Source of the DNA: Bifidobacterium longum subsp. infantis ATCC 15697 = JCM 1222 = DSM 20088
GTDB lineage: Bacteria > Actinomycetota > Actinomycetes > Actinomycetales > Bifidobacteriaceae
Assembly (NCBI RefSeq): GCF_000269965.1
Contig: NC_017219.1
Coordinates: 1,984,001-2,048,000 of the forward strand
DNA length: 64,000 bases
Direction: 5' to 3'
Position numbers and translations under genes: made by a program. The notes under the pieces were generated by a model. It was not told the origin of the DNA and made no database searches. It was given only the letters and a program-made list of their open reading frames with translations. This document shows, in pieces, positions 45,173-54,853 of the stretch (the first letter of the stretch is position 1; every line of letters starts with the position of its first letter).

Positions 45173-46962
45173 AGGACACTTTCCTTCAACAGTTCTCGGG
45201 CGTGGTCTAGTGAGGCTTCGGATTCGCTGCCGGAGAGCATGCGGGCGATTTCGTGGACGCGGGTTTCGCCGTTGACTTCGGCGATGGTGGTGACCACGCC
45301 CAAATCGTCGTCATCGGCATCCGGCGGCTCCTTGGTGACCACGAACTGCGCGTCCGCCCACGAGGCGACCTGCGCCAAGTGGGTGACGACGATGACCTGC
45401 GCGCTGCGGGCCAGCCGTGCCAGACGTTTGCCCAGTTCGACCGCGGCCTTGCCACCCACGCCGGCGTCAACCTCATCGAAGATGAAGGTCTGGTCGGCAC
45501 CGCCGCGCGTGTCGGCGGCCACCAGCTCCAAGGCCAACATCAGTCGGCTCAGTTCACCGCCCGAAGCGCTTTTGCCCATCGGCAACTGCGGCGACCCCTC
45601 GAACGGCGTAAACAGGAACGCGATATCGTCGCGACCATACGGGCCGAGCGGATCATCGGCCTTGTCTCGCGGCGTGACGCGCACTTCCAAGGAGGCACCC
45701 AGCATGGCGAGCGAGCCGAGTTCTTCAGTGACGCGCGCGCCCAAGTCGGCAGCGGCAGCCACGCGCGCGGCGCTCAGCACGTCGGCGGCGGCGAGGGCCG
45801 CATCGTACAGCGTCTGCCGTTCGGATTCGAGTTCGGCGACCTTTTCCGGCGAGGCGTCCAGATCCTCCAAATCGAACGCCGCCTTGTCCCGCCAAGCGAG
45901 CACGTCGGCCAAGGTGGGGCCCCACCGACGGGTGAGGTCGCCAAGCTCGTGGATACGGCCGTTGATCTGGTCCAGATCCTCCACGCTGCCTTCGTCGCCC
46001 AGCTCCTGGCTCAGGGCGAACACCACGTCGCCCAAATCGGCATTGATGGATTCAAGCCGATCGGCCTGCTCGGCGAACGTGCCGCCGACGCGAATCGCGC
46101 GCAACGAGGTCACCGCATGATTGATGAGTTCCACGGCCGAAGCACCGTCGGTGGCGTCCACATCCACCTGTGAGGCGTCCAGCGCACCCAGCGCCGAACC
46201 CACGCCTTGGGCGATGTCGGCCGCGTTTTCGATGCGTTCGCGGCGCGCCTTCAGCTCCTCGTCCTCCCCCGGCTGCGGGTCGGTGCGGTTGATGTGGTCG
46301 ATGGATTCGCGCAGATAGTCGGCCTGTTGGCGGGCGGAGGATTCCTGCGAGCGCAGGCGTTCCAACCGCTCATCCATAGCAGTCAACGCATCCCACGCTT
46401 TGCGGTAGGCGGCCAGTTCGGCTTCGTCCCCAGCCACCCGGTCCAGAAATTCGCGCTGCCGTGCGGAAGCCGCGATTTTCAGCTGATCGGTCTGGCCATG
46501 AATGGTGACCAGTTCGCCGGCGATGGCCCCCAGCACCGAACGCGGTACGGACTTGCCGCCGAGCACGGCCCGCGAACGGCCGGAGGCGCGTACGGTGCGG
46601 GACAGGAACAGTTCGCCGTCTTCGGGATCGACGCCTGCGTCGTGGGCCTTGGCCACGGCCGCGGCAGCACCGGTGAGCCCACTGTCAGAATCGTCAGCGT
46701 CACCGGTATCGTCAGTGTCACCAGAATGTTCAGAGGTCACGGCATCATCCGCGAGCGCGAAAATCGCCTGGGCCCAAGCCTCGTCCGCCCCGGCCGAGAC
46801 GCGCGAGGATTCGGCGGCCCCACCGGAGACCAGTCGGATCGCGGAGAGCAGCATGGATTTGCCGGCGCCGGTCTCACCGGTGATGGCGGTCATGCCTGCG
46901 GCCGGCGCAATGGTGGCTTCTCGAATCGGCCCCAGATTGCGGATATCGAGTTCTTCGAGCAT
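45169..46962 (-). CDS. recN: DNA repair protein RecN
   Basis: 597 residues, full length. SMC-like ATPase: Walker A GETGAGKSML near residue 30, a central coiled coil (about 160-370), ABC signature SASGGELSRLMLALELV, Walker B FIFDEVDAGVGGKAA and VTHLAQVASWAD. RecN helps early processing of double-strand breaks. The ATG overlaps the nadK stop by one base. There is a non-conserved Asp/Ser-rich insertion (about residues 75-95) near the ATPase head. Confidence 0.96.
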   Translation of the reverse strand: MLEELDIRNLGPIREATIAPAAGMTAITGETGAGKSMLLSAIRLVSGGAAESSRVSAGADEAWAQAIFALADDAVTSEHSGDTDDTGDADDSDSGLTGAAAAVAKAHDAGVDPEDGELFLSRTVRASGRSRAVLGGKSVPRSVLGAIAGELVTIHGQTDQLKIAASARQREFLDRVAGDEAELAAYRKAWDALTAMDERLERLRSQESSARQQADYLRESIDHINRTDPQPGEDEELKARRERIENAADIAQGVGSALGALDASQVDVDATDGASAVELINHAVTSLRAIRVGGTFAEQADRLESINADLGDVVFALSQELGDEGSVEDLDQINGRIHELGDLTRRWGPTLADVLAWRDKAAFDLEDLDASPEKVAELESERQTLYDAALAAADVLSAARVAAAADLGARVTEELGSLAMLGASLEVRVTPRDKADDPLGPYGRDDIAFLFTPFEGSPQLPMGKSASGGELSRLMLALELVAADTRGGADQTFIFDEVDAGVGGKAAVELGKRLARLARSAQVIVVTHLAQVASWADAQFVVTKEPPDADDDDLGVVTTIAEVNGETRVHEIARMLSGSESEASLDHARELLKESVL

Positions 46963-47978
46963 CAGGCTCCTGCCTTGCCGTCGCGTTCGCCCGGCTTGTC
47001 GGGCTCGGTACCAGCGACACCAGCGTCACCGGCAACGCCAGCCGCATACGCGGCCGCCGGGAACGTGTGCCCGTGATGCAGCGGCTGGCTCGAGGCCTCG
47101 TTGCGCGCGTGCTCGCGCCAACCGACCACGGGCAGATCGAACTTGGAGACCAGACGGTTGGTGAACGGCATACCGGAGAGTCGAGCGAGGCGCAAGGTAT
47201 CGCGCGATTCGCGCACCATGACGCGCGTACCCTGCGGCAGGGCGCGCTGACGGCGTCCATCGCAGCAAATCCAGCCTTCGGACATGGAATCGTCCAGAAT
47301 ATCGATGGTAAAGGTCGAACCGGAGCCGATGATCAGCGGCCTGGCGAACAGGGCGTGCGCGGCCAACGGAATCAACTGCAGGGCCTTGACGTTCGGCCAC
47401 ATGACCGGACCGCCCGCGGAGAAGGCGTAGGCGGTGGAACCGGTGGGCGTGGAGACGATGACGCCGTCCGCGCCGAACGAGTTCATCTCCACATCGTCCA
47501 CGCGGATGGACAGTTCGACCATCTTGCCCCGGTCGGCGCGTTCCAGCGTGATGTCGTTCAGCGCCCAATCCTCAATGGGCTTGGTGGCGCCAGGCAGCCA
47601 GACGTCCACATGGGCGATCATGCGTTCGTCGATCGAATAGTCGTGGGTGGCGACCCGGCGGATCGCCTCGTCGATCTGGAAGCTTTCGAATTCGGCCAGG
47701 AAGCCGACATGCCCCATGTTCACGCCAAGAATCGGCACCTGGGTGCAGTGGACGAGTTCGGCGGCGCGCAGTATCGTGCCGTCGCCGCCCAGGACCACGA
47801 CGATTTCGGTGTCGTCCGACACGCACGGCGGCTGCACGCCGAAATCGGGGGCCTCGGTGTTGTCGATGATGGTGACTTCGAAACCGGCCACTCGCAGCTG
47901 GCTCACCGCCTCGGCCACTACGGTTCCGGTCTGCCTGAGCCTGGTATGCGTCACCACCACCGCGTTGCGCTTGGCCAT
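46962..47978 (-). CDS. nadK: NAD kinase
   Basis: 338 residues from ATG 47978 with AGGAGG upstream. The GGDGT motif (VVLGGDGTILRA), NMGHVGFLAEF, LNDITLER, and the glycine-rich TPTGSTAYAFSAGGP define the family, which phosphorylates NAD to NADP. A 45-residue low-complexity C-terminal tail is unusual. It belongs to the actinobacterial tlyA-nadK-recN group, but here a gene of opposite orientation separates it from tlyA. Confidence 0.95.
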   Translation of the reverse strand: MAKRNAVVVTHTRLRQTGTVVAEAVSQLRVAGFEVTIIDNTEAPDFGVQPPCVSDDTEIVVVLGGDGTILRAAELVHCTQVPILGVNMGHVGFLAEFESFQIDEAIRRVATHDYSIDERMIAHVDVWLPGATKPIEDWALNDITLERADRGKMVELSIRVDDVEMNSFGADGVIVSTPTGSTAYAFSAGGPVMWPNVKALQLIPLAAHALFARPLIIGSGSTFTIDILDDSMSEGWICCDGRRQRALPQGTRVMVRESRDTLRLARLSGMPFTNRLVSKFDLPVVGWREHARNEASSQPLHHGHTFPAAAYAAGVAGDAGVAGTEPDKPGERDGKAGA

Positions 47979-48258
47979 GGCATCCTCCTGTCGATTCGGT
48001 CGCACTGCTCATTATTCTAGCCGCAGACACCGTCATCAGTCGTACAGGTGTTCGAAAAGTGCTGCTTCGTGGCGCGTCGCCGGCAACGTTCCACAGAGCC
48101 GATTATCGTAAGGCTTCGGCATACAATGGCATACAGCCGTGCAATCACCCCCCATCTGCTCACATCGTGACCGATATAACCCCCTCAACATGGATGCGCT
48201 CATTATTGTGGCAATAAGCCATAAAGCTGTACGTCCATATTGAGGGAGTTTTATCATC

Positions 48259-48936
48259 ATGGGCAAGCATACGCAGAATTGCACGTTGATAGGCAAAGGA
48301 GTCTACGGCACCATAGGAGTAGACCAACGTTCCCGTCTTGCCGATGGCGCGCATTTTCACACCATGATTGTGACCAGCACCCTCGAGGCCTCAGTTATAG
48401 AAGGGGACAACCTGGTCATCAAGAGTGGCATTGTGCGGTGTGATGGTGATATTCGCGTATCCGGCATCAGTGGCAGCGGCGACATCGAAGTCGGCGGCGA
48501 CATTATCTGCGATGAAGTAACCTTTACCGGCAAACTACGATGCAACGGCGATATCGTCTGTTCCGGAAATCTGTCCGTCAATGGCTCCCTGCAAGACCCC
48601 CGTCATATTAGCGGTCAGACAGTTCACTTGAACGGTGTGCTGAAAGGTCATGACATCAACAGCAGGGCGCTGGAAGTTCATCCACTGCGCAGTACGATGT
48701 TTTCTCGTTTTGATATGGATGGGTATGAGGATGGCAGCACGGTTCGCCATATCACAGCCGTCACGGTTGAAGCCAACCATCTGCAATGCCAGACTTTGAC
48801 GGCGGACTCCGCCATGCTACGCAACGGCAGTGCGGTGGAAAGCGCCACGTGCGCCACCGCAATAGGCATCGACCGTACCTCCAGCGTGCTGCTGGTGAAC
48901 GGAGACTGCCAACGCATTCATCTCAAGACAGCGTAA
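48259..48936 (+). CDS. Bactofilin-like beta-helix protein, inserted in the tlyA-nadK interval
   Basis: 225 residues with GAGGGAG before the ATG. The middle is a run of short beta-strands with glycines, as in bactofilins and polymer-forming cytoskeletal proteins (VSGISGSGDIEVGGDIICDE, FTGKLRCNGDIVCSG, LSVNGSL). It starts and ends with similar strands. Such beta-helical proteins polymerise at the membrane. The gene points against its neighbours and overlaps the 3' end of tlyA by 19 bases. The 280 bases upstream hold only an AT-rich promoter-like region (CATACAATGG at 48120). Confidence 0.65.
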   Translation: MGKHTQNCTLIGKGVYGTIGVDQRSRLADGAHFHTMIVTSTLEASVIEGDNLVIKSGIVRCDGDIRVSGISGSGDIEVGGDIICDEVTFTGKLRCNGDIVCSGNLSVNGSLQDPRHISGQTVHLNGVLKGHDINSRALEVHPLRSTMFSRFDMDGYEDGSTVRHITAVTVEANHLQCQTLTADSAMLRNGSAVESATCATAIGIDRTSSVLLVNGDCQRIHLKTA

Positions 48937-49691
48937 AGCAGGTATTCCTCATTACCGTGGGTGCCGATGATGGGACTATCGGCAGTGGCCACCACGTCAA
49001 GTCCGTGCTGTTCAGCACAGGCGACCACGTCGTGTAATGCCCGCTCCCGCAATGCCGGATCTTCAACGATGCCGTGTTTGCCGAGTCCTGCCCGGCCGAC
49101 CTCGAACTGCGGTTTGACCAGTAACACAATCTGCGCACCGGGAGCCGCGATGCGCGCGATTACCGGAATCACATAGGTCAGGGAAATAAAGGAGACATCG
49201 GAGACGATCATCGCCGGCCGGTAAGGCAGGTCGTCGGCCTCAACTTCGCGAATGTTGACGCCGCTCATTTCGATGACGTGCTCGTCATTGGCGATGCGCG
49301 GGTCGAGCTGGCCGTGGCCGACGTCGAGCGCCACGACCTTGGCCGCTCCCCCACGCAACAGTACGTCGGTGAAGCCACCGGTGGAGGCACCGATGTCCAG
49401 ACATTCCAAGCCTTCCGGCCCGGTAAGGCCATTGCCGGCAAAGGTTTCGAACGCGCCCAAGAGTTTGTAAGCGCCTCGGGAGACGTAGTCGTCGCCCTTA
49501 TCCACGGCGAGTTCGCTGTGCCCGGCTTTGACCATGAACGATGGCTTGGTGATGGTCTCGCCGTCCACGCGCACATGCCCGGCTTTGATGAGTCGCTGCG
49601 CTTTGGCCCGCGATTCGACCAGTCCCGAAGCCACGAGCATCATGTCGAGTCGGTCAAGTGGGGTTGCGGAATCGATATGTTGCTTGGTCAT
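48918..49691 (-). CDS. tlyA: rRNA 2'-O-methyltransferase / hemolysin A family
   Basis: 257 residues from ATG 49691 with GGAAGG upstream. An N-terminal S4 RNA-binding domain (RLDMMLVASGLVESRAKAQR) is followed by a FtsJ-like fold with the SAM motif LDIGASTGGFTDVLL and catalytic Lys/Asp positions in RGAYKLL, VSDVSFISL and LVKPQFE. TlyA methylates 16S and 23S rRNA and affects capreomycin sensitivity in mycobacteria. It lies between the small ORF at 49797 and, in the usual layout, nadK. Confidence 0.95.
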   Translation of the reverse strand: MTKQHIDSATPLDRLDMMLVASGLVESRAKAQRLIKAGHVRVDGETITKPSFMVKAGHSELAVDKGDDYVSRGAYKLLGAFETFAGNGLTGPEGLECLDIGASTGGFTDVLLRGGAAKVVALDVGHGQLDPRIANDEHVIEMSGVNIREVEADDLPYRPAMIVSDVSFISLTYVIPVIARIAAPGAQIVLLVKPQFEVGRAGLGKHGIVEDPALRERALHDVVACAEQHGLDVVATADSPIIGTHGNEEYLLYAVLR

Positions 49692-49796
49692 ATACCTTCC
49701 TTCCGACCCACCATCTACCAACGGGGTGGCTCGGCATGGAGCCACCATCCAGCACTTCACGTCATCTTCCGCTGGCGGGAGAATGAATCACCTCTG

Positions 49797-49943
49797 CTAG
49801 CTGCGGCTGTTATCAAGCTCGTGTTGTAACGATTCCAGCACGTTGCGATAGGTCTCAAGCTTGCGGTCATTGTCTTGTTCATCGATATCCGCAAGTTCGG
49901 GGTATCGCTCGGTGACCGTCGCGTGTTCGCTATCCGTAGGCAT
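49797..49943 (-). CDS. Small conserved acidic protein upstream of tlyA (Rv1693-like position)
   Basis: 48 residues from ATG 49943: starts MPTDSEHATVTERYPELADI and has a helical C-terminus (ETYRNVLESLQHELD). It starts four bases after the HAD gene stop. The same slot between the HAD phosphatase and tlyA is filled by a small ORF in Mycobacterium. The function is unknown. Length and coupling support expression. Confidence 0.6.
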   Translation of the reverse strand: MPTDSEHATVTERYPELADIDEQDNDRKLETYRNVLESLQHELDNSRS

Positions 49944-49947
49944 AGGA

Positions 49948-50988
49948 CTATGCCTCGACGGCGAACACAGGTACCGTGGCCTCGCTGAGCTGTGCGCCTT
50001 GGTCGGCGGCTTCCCATGCGGCGCATACGGCGGCGCGCAGGCCGTCCATACTGGTGGGGTCGCTGACGTGTACCTGGCCGTTTTCAAACCAAGCGCTAGC
50101 CTTGCGGCATTCCCAAGTACCGCTCTCGTCGCGGACCGGCTCCGGTTGGGCTTCGCCGAGTTCACGCAAATCAAGGGCGATGAATGTGGGCCTCAGGTGT
50201 GCCGGAGCCAGCATCAGTTCGGTCGGGTTGGTGACACCGGTCAGCACCGCCAGCGAATCGTAGTCACCGCGGTTACCGGCCTCGATATCGGTGTCGAGGC
50301 GGTCGCCAATGGCGATGGACGCCTCCTTGGGCACCAGATCGTGGCCTTCGGCGGCGTTCAGTTCGCGGGCCTCATCGTACATGTACGCTTCCGGCTTGCC
50401 AGCGGAGGCGACCGGTTCGACGCCAGTGGCCGTGATCACGGCGCGAATCATCGATCCGCAACCGGGGGCGATGCCCAGTTCACGAGGAATCGTCAGGTCG
50501 CGGTTGGTCACGAAATACGTGGCTCCGGCCTCGACCGCGAACGCGGCGTCGGCCATCATCTGCCAGGTCATATCCGGATACCAGCCCTGAATGACGGCCT
50601 GTGGGCGGTCCTGAGGACCGTCCACGATGGTCAGGCCGTTGCGGGTGACCTCATCGCGCAAATGCTCGGCGCCCAATACCTGTACGCGCGCGCCGGCGGG
50701 CAACGCCTTGGCCACCACACGGGCGGCCACCACCGAAGAGGTGATGACCTGCCACGGCTCCACGTCCAAGCCGAAGCCCTTGAGCTGGTCGGCCACCACG
50801 TGCTGGAAGCGCGAGGAGTTGTTCGTGGTGTATTCGATGGTCATGCCGGCGGCTTCGGCCGCACGAATGGAATCGGCCGCGTATTCGACCGGATTCTTGC
50901 CGCGATACACCACGCCGTCGAGGTCCAGCAGCGCAAGCTGATAGGCCTCGGCGAGCGGGCGATCGGTGCCTTTGAGGAAACGGGTCAT
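49948..50988 (-). CDS. HAD-IIA phosphatase (glycerol-3-phosphate phosphatase-like)
   Basis: 346 residues from ATG 50988; GTG 51000, overlapping the preceding stop, is an alternative. Motif I LLDLDGVVYRG, motif II YTTNNSS, motif III Lys in ASAGKPEAYMYDEA and motif IV AIGDRLDTDIEAGN, with the C2 cap of NagD/AraL-type enzymes. The mycobacterial homologue in the same gene neighbourhood (Rv1692) is reported as a glycerol 3-phosphate phosphatase. The C-terminal 70 residues are an added domain. It lies between the TPR gene and the small ORF. Confidence 0.85.
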   Translation of the reverse strand: MTRFLKGTDRPLAEAYQLALLDLDGVVYRGKNPVEYAADSIRAAEAAGMTIEYTTNNSSRFQHVVADQLKGFGLDVEPWQVITSSVVAARVVAKALPAGARVQVLGAEHLRDEVTRNGLTIVDGPQDRPQAVIQGWYPDMTWQMMADAAFAVEAGATYFVTNRDLTIPRELGIAPGCGSMIRAVITATGVEPVASAGKPEAYMYDEARELNAAEGHDLVPKEASIAIGDRLDTDIEAGNRGDYDSLAVLTGVTNPTELMLAPAHLRPTFIALDLRELGEAQPEPVRDESGTWECRKASAWFENGQVHVSDPTSMDGLRAAVCAAWEAADQGAQLSEATVPVFAVEA

Positions 50989-50996
50989 TACGCCGC

Positions 50997-52610
50997 TCAC
51001 TCCTCGGTTTCGGTTCCGGGTTCGGTGGAGTCGGAACCGGCGGCTTCGGCGGAATCGTCAGCCTCGGCGTCATCGGCGGAATCGGTCTCGGTCTCGTCGG
51101 CCTCATCAGACTCGGCATCGCCGTCTTCAGCCTCGTCGTTCTCATCGCCGTATTCCTGCTCCGGATCCGGGGCGTACTGCGCCTCGTCCGGATCGATGCC
51201 AAGCTTTTCGAGCACGTCGGAGTCGTCGGTGATGTCTTCGAGATCGTGGTCGATCACCACGTCGTCGCTGTTTTCGTCAATCTCCTCGTCGGCATACTGA
51301 TCCTCAAGACGGTCCAGCAGGTCGTTGAGCTGCTCGGCTTCCTTGCTGCGGCCGGCCTCTTCAAGGAAGTACTGCTCGGCCTGCACGGCACGCATGCGGT
51401 ACTCACCCGGCAGACCCTGAGAGCGGCCGACGGTGTGGACCACTTCAATGGCCTTGTCCCACATCTCCAAATCGCCAAGGGCACCGGCGTACACCAGGAA
51501 CATCTCGACCTTGGGAGCGCCATGCAGCTGCTTGCCCTCATCGGACAGCGCCAGTTCCACGGCCTTCTTCGGCTCTCCGACGCCACGCTCGCAGTCAGCG
51601 ATGAACGGCAGGTAGTCGAGGAAGCCGTTCATACGGTAGGCGGTGCGGAACTCACGCAGGGCCAGCTTGTAGTCGCCCTGACGGTAGGCCACGAACGCGA
51701 GCGTCTCGCGGGCAAAGTCGATGCGGGAGGCCTGACGGGCCACCCACTTGGCGTGCTCCAAGGCAAGTTCGGGGTCGCTCTCCTCCAGTGCGAAAGCGGC
51801 GAGGATGTGCAGACCAATGTTCTCCGCGTGCTCCTTGGACAGGCCGCGCAGACGTTCGCGCTCATCCTTGGACAGCATCGACCATTCCATGCCCTTGGGC
51901 ATCTTGGGCTCGTCGGGACGACGGTCGGTGTACGGGTTCTGCGAGGGGAAGCTCATCGTGCCGTCGGAGTTACGGCGCGGACGCCTCATGTATTCAGAGC
52001 GCTTCTCCTCACGGTACTGGCGCTTCTCTTCCTGCGAAAACTCGCGGAATTCGCCGTCACGACGGTTGTTGTCGCGGCGATCGTCACGGCGGAAGTCACG
52101 ACGATCATCGCGGCGGTCGTCCCTGCGGAAGTTGCGGCGGTCGCCATCACGGCGATCGTCGTCGCGGCGGAAGTTGCGACGCTCACCATCGCGGTGGAAG
52201 TCACGGCGGTCATCGCGGCGGAAATCACGACGATCGTTATCACGGTGCTGGTAGCGCGGATTCTCGCCGTTCTCGCCTTCGTGGGAACGGTAGCCGCCTT
52301 CGCGGCGCGGCTTGAAGCCTTCGCCGTCACGGCGCGGACCATTGCCGCGGTAACCGCCCTTGTGGAAGCCGCCGGACTTGCCGTACGACTTGCGGTAGCC
52401 GCCTTCGCCATCGCCGTCGCGGCGCGGCGCGTAGCCCTCGCCATCCTCACGGCGACGTGGCTTGAAGCCCTCACCGTCATGACGCGGCTTGAAACCGCCC
52501 TTGCCGCGCGGCTTGAAACCCTTGCCACCGCGGTTGCCCGGTCGACGATCGCCATACCCCTTATGGCCGCCGCCGTAGGACTTGCCGGAACGCTCGTTAC
52601 CTTCTGCCAT
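50997..52610 (-). CDS. TPR-like protein with basic RGG-like N-terminus and acidic C-terminus
   Basis: 537 residues in three zones. Residues 1-210 are Gly/Arg/Asp repeats (GFKPRR, RRDFRRDDRRD), strongly basic. Residues about 215-430 form TPR-like helices (AFALEESDPELALEHAKWVA, LAFVAYRQGDYKLALREF). Residues about 440-537 are almost wholly Asp/Glu/Ser/Ala. The mycobacterial gene in this place is a short TPR protein, so the charged arms are an addition. The N-terminus resembles RNA-binding disordered regions. Function is unknown; tyrS lies upstream and the HAD gene is coupled to its stop. Confidence 0.8.
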   Translation of the reverse strand: MAEGNERSGKSYGGGHKGYGDRRPGNRGGKGFKPRGKGGFKPRHDGEGFKPRRREDGEGYAPRRDGDGEGGYRKSYGKSGGFHKGGYRGNGPRRDGEGFKPRREGGYRSHEGENGENPRYQHRDNDRRDFRRDDRRDFHRDGERRNFRRDDDRRDGDRRNFRRDDRRDDRRDFRRDDRRDNNRRDGEFREFSQEEKRQYREEKRSEYMRRPRRNSDGTMSFPSQNPYTDRRPDEPKMPKGMEWSMLSKDERERLRGLSKEHAENIGLHILAAFALEESDPELALEHAKWVARQASRIDFARETLAFVAYRQGDYKLALREFRTAYRMNGFLDYLPFIADCERGVGEPKKAVELALSDEGKQLHGAPKVEMFLVYAGALGDLEMWDKAIEVVHTVGRSQGLPGEYRMRAVQAEQYFLEEAGRSKEAEQLNDLLDRLEDQYADEEIDENSDDVVIDHDLEDITDDSDVLEKLGIDPDEAQYAPDPEQEYGDENDEAEDGDAESDEADETETDSADDAEADDSAEAAGSDSTEPGTETEE

Positions 52611-52637
52611 TGCTTGTTTTCCTTAATTCGTTGTTGA

Positions 52638-53960
52638 TTAACGGTTTTCCACGGCGCCGAGCGCCTTCTTGCCACGACGGATGAGCGCGAAGCGACCTGC
52701 CAGGAAGTCGGCTTCGGCCAGCACCTGCTCCTCATCCTCGATACGGTTGTTGTTGAGATACACGCCACCGGACTTGATGGCGCGGCGTGCCTCGGAAGCG
52801 GACTTGAACAGTCCGGCAGCCTGGGCGGCGTCGATTACGCGATCGCCCGGCTTGGAGACGGGGAAGACGTGCTCGCCGTTCTCGTCGACCACCTTGAAGC
52901 CGTCGAGCACGGATTCCAGCGTTTCCTCGTCGATGTCTTCGAGGTTGCCACCGCGGCCGAACAGCGCACCGGAAGCATCGATGGCAGCCTGGGTAGCGGC
53001 CTCGCCATGCACGAAGCTGGTGACCTCCCAGGCGAGGGTCTTCTGGGCCTCGCGCTTGCCGGGGTTGGTCTTGGATTCCTCGACCAGTCGTTCGATTTCG
53101 GCCTTGGGCAGGAAGGTGAACGCCTTCAGCAGGCTTTCCATCTCCACGTCCGGGCGGTTGATCCAGAACTGGTAGAACTTGTACGGGCTGAGCATCGTGG
53201 CGTCGAGCCAGACGGCGTTGCCCTCGGACTTACCGAACTTCTTGCCGGAAGCATCAGTGATGATCGGGCTGGTGAACACGTTGACGTCCACACCGCGCAC
53301 CTTGTGGATCAGGTCCAGGCCGGAGGTGAGGTTGCCCCACTGGTCGGAGCCGCCGAGTTCCAGCGTGCAGTGGTATTCGTCAAACAGGTGGAGGAAGTCG
53401 TTGCCCTGCAGCACCTGGTAGCTGAACTCGGTGAAGGAGATGCCTTCCTCAGAGTTCAGGCGACGGGCGACCGTGTCCTTGGCGAGCATGGTGCCCAGAC
53501 GGAAGTTCTTGCCGACGTCACGCAGGAAGTCGATGACGGTCATCGAGGCGGTCCAATCGTAATTGGACACGAAACGTACGGCGTTCGCGCCTTCGGTGTC
53601 CAGAATGCCGCCGATCTGGTTCTTCAGACGATCGGCCCAGCCGGCCACCACGTCCTTCGGGTTGAGCGTGCGTTCGCCGGACTGGCGCGGGTCGCCGATG
53701 AGTCCGGTGGCGCCGCCGACCAGGGCGATTGGATGATGGCCCGCAAGCTGCAGGTGACGCATGTTGATGAGCTGCACGAGGTTGCCGATATGCAACGATG
53801 CAGCAGTGGGGTCGAAGCCGCAATAATAGGTGATGGGCTCGCCGTTCAGTGCTTCTGCGAGTCGATCCCGGTCCGTGGACTGGGAAATCAACCCGCGCCA
53901 TTCCAGTTCCTCAAGCAGGGTGTTGAAACCCGCTTCCTTGAAGTCGGTGACGTGAGCCAT
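52638..53960 (-). CDS. tyrS: Tyrosyl-tRNA synthetase
   Basis: 440 residues. The HIGH-like motif is [10 protein letters not shown], the KMSKS loop is [19 protein letters not shown] binds substrate, and the C-terminal S4-like domain ([30 protein letters not shown]) binds tRNA. It charges tRNA-Tyr. The tyrS-TPR-HAD-small ORF-tlyA-nadK-recN order equals that of Mycobacterium. GGGAGAAGCG lies upstream of the ATG. Confidence 0.97.
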   Translation of the reverse strand: MAHVTDFKEAGFNTLLEELEWRGLISQSTDRDRLAEALNGEPITYYCGFDPTAASLHIGNLVQLINMRHLQLAGHHPIALVGGATGLIGDPRQSGERTLNPKDVVAGWADRLKNQIGGILDTEGANAVRFVSNYDWTASMTVIDFLRDVGKNFRLGTMLAKDTVARRLNSEEGISFTEFSYQVLQGNDFLHLFDEYHCTLELGGSDQWGNLTSGLDLIHKVRGVDVNVFTSPIITDASGKKFGKSEGNAVWLDATMLSPYKFYQFWINRPDVEMESLLKAFTFLPKAEIERLVEESKTNPGKREAQKTLAWEVTSFVHGEAATQAAIDASGALFGRGGNLEDIDEETLESVLDGFKVVDENGEHVFPVSKPGDRVIDAAQAAGLFKSASEARRAIKSGGVYLNNNRIEDEEQVLAEADFLAGRFALIRRGKKALGAVENR

Positions 53961-54085
53961 AGCTTGTCGCTTCTCCCTATCGAATTGTGAATGAGACTGC
54001 CCAATTGGGCACAGTCAAGTTTCGCAGAACATGGCGACAGTGCCGAACACCAGCCGAGCCGCGCGATTCAGTAAAACACCTTATT

Positions 54086-54853
54086 CTAGCGGCGCGGGCC
54101 CATAAGTTCGCGCAAAGAGTCGATGATGTCCTGACGATCCGGCACCTGGAACTTCGGGAAGGACTTGAGCATACGCTTCTGCTGTGCGTTGATGACGCCA
54201 TTGACGGCCCAGCGCAGACGCTCAACCGTATCCTGCGAAAACTCACGCATCCTGTCGGATACCGCACTGGAGCCCCGCTGCCACGTGCCACCGGCGCGTG
54301 CCGCCACATCCTGCACCACCTGAGCGACGGAATCGAGCACCTGCTCGAATCCGAGCATGCCCGTAACCGTGACCGCCAAGTCGATGATGGTGATCAGAGC
54401 CAGTACCGTGACCAGCGTATGCAGCATCGGCAGCGGAATCATATCCGTGACCCGCTCGACATATGGCTGCGAACCAAGTACCACGCCCACGCCGCCGAGA
54501 CCGAAAATCAACGCGCCCAGCAGGCAGACGCGGCCTTGGAGGTTGAAGCGGAAATTCGAGTAATCCCACCAGCGGGCGTGGAACAGCTGCTCCATGACCC
54601 ACGAGGTTGTGTATTCGAGTATCGTGGCGCCCACCATCGAAATCAGGAAGATGATGATCGGGTTATGTACGTTGCCGAGAATGGCGACGCCGAGTATCGC
54701 GCCGGTGCCGTAGATCGGGCACAGCGGGCCGTTGAGGAACCCTCGGTTGACCAAGCGGTGCTGTTGGCAGGAGACGAGAATGGATTCGTACATCCAGCCG
54801 ACGAAACTGTAGAACAGAAACCAGAGGAAATAATGTTCGAGTGTGATGATCAT
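54086..54853 (-). CDS. Membrane protein, CmpB-like (putative ABC-transporter type IV) family
   Basis: 255 residues with about five membrane helices. The start is diagnostic: FYSFVGWMYESILVS followed by VNRGFLNGPLCPIYGTGA, the signature of PF06541-type proteins. The C-terminal 80 residues are a cytoplasmic helix. The ATG overlaps the stop of the upstream HD gene by four bases. This CmpB/HD pairing recurs in Firmicutes, but its function is not known to me. The name 'ABC transporter type IV' reflects the family label, not evidence. Confidence 0.82.
   Translation of the reverse strand: MIITLEHYFLWFLFYSFVGWMYESILVSCQQHRLVNRGFLNGPLCPIYGTGAILGVAILGNVHNPIIIFLISMVGATILEYTTSWVMEQLFHARWWDYSNFRFNLQGRVCLLGALIFGLGGVGVVLGSQPYVERVTDMIPLPMLHTLVTVLALITIIDLAVTVTGMLGFEQVLDSVAQVVQDVAARAGGTWQRGSSAVSDRMREFSQDTVERLRWAVNGVINAQQKRMLKSFPKFQVPDRQDIIDSLRELMGPRR

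Noticed and set aside
52030..52260. Repeated DNA that looked like a CRISPR or tandem array
   Set aside because: The repeats are in frame and encode the Arg/Asp-rich arm of the 50997-52610 protein; there are no regular spacers.
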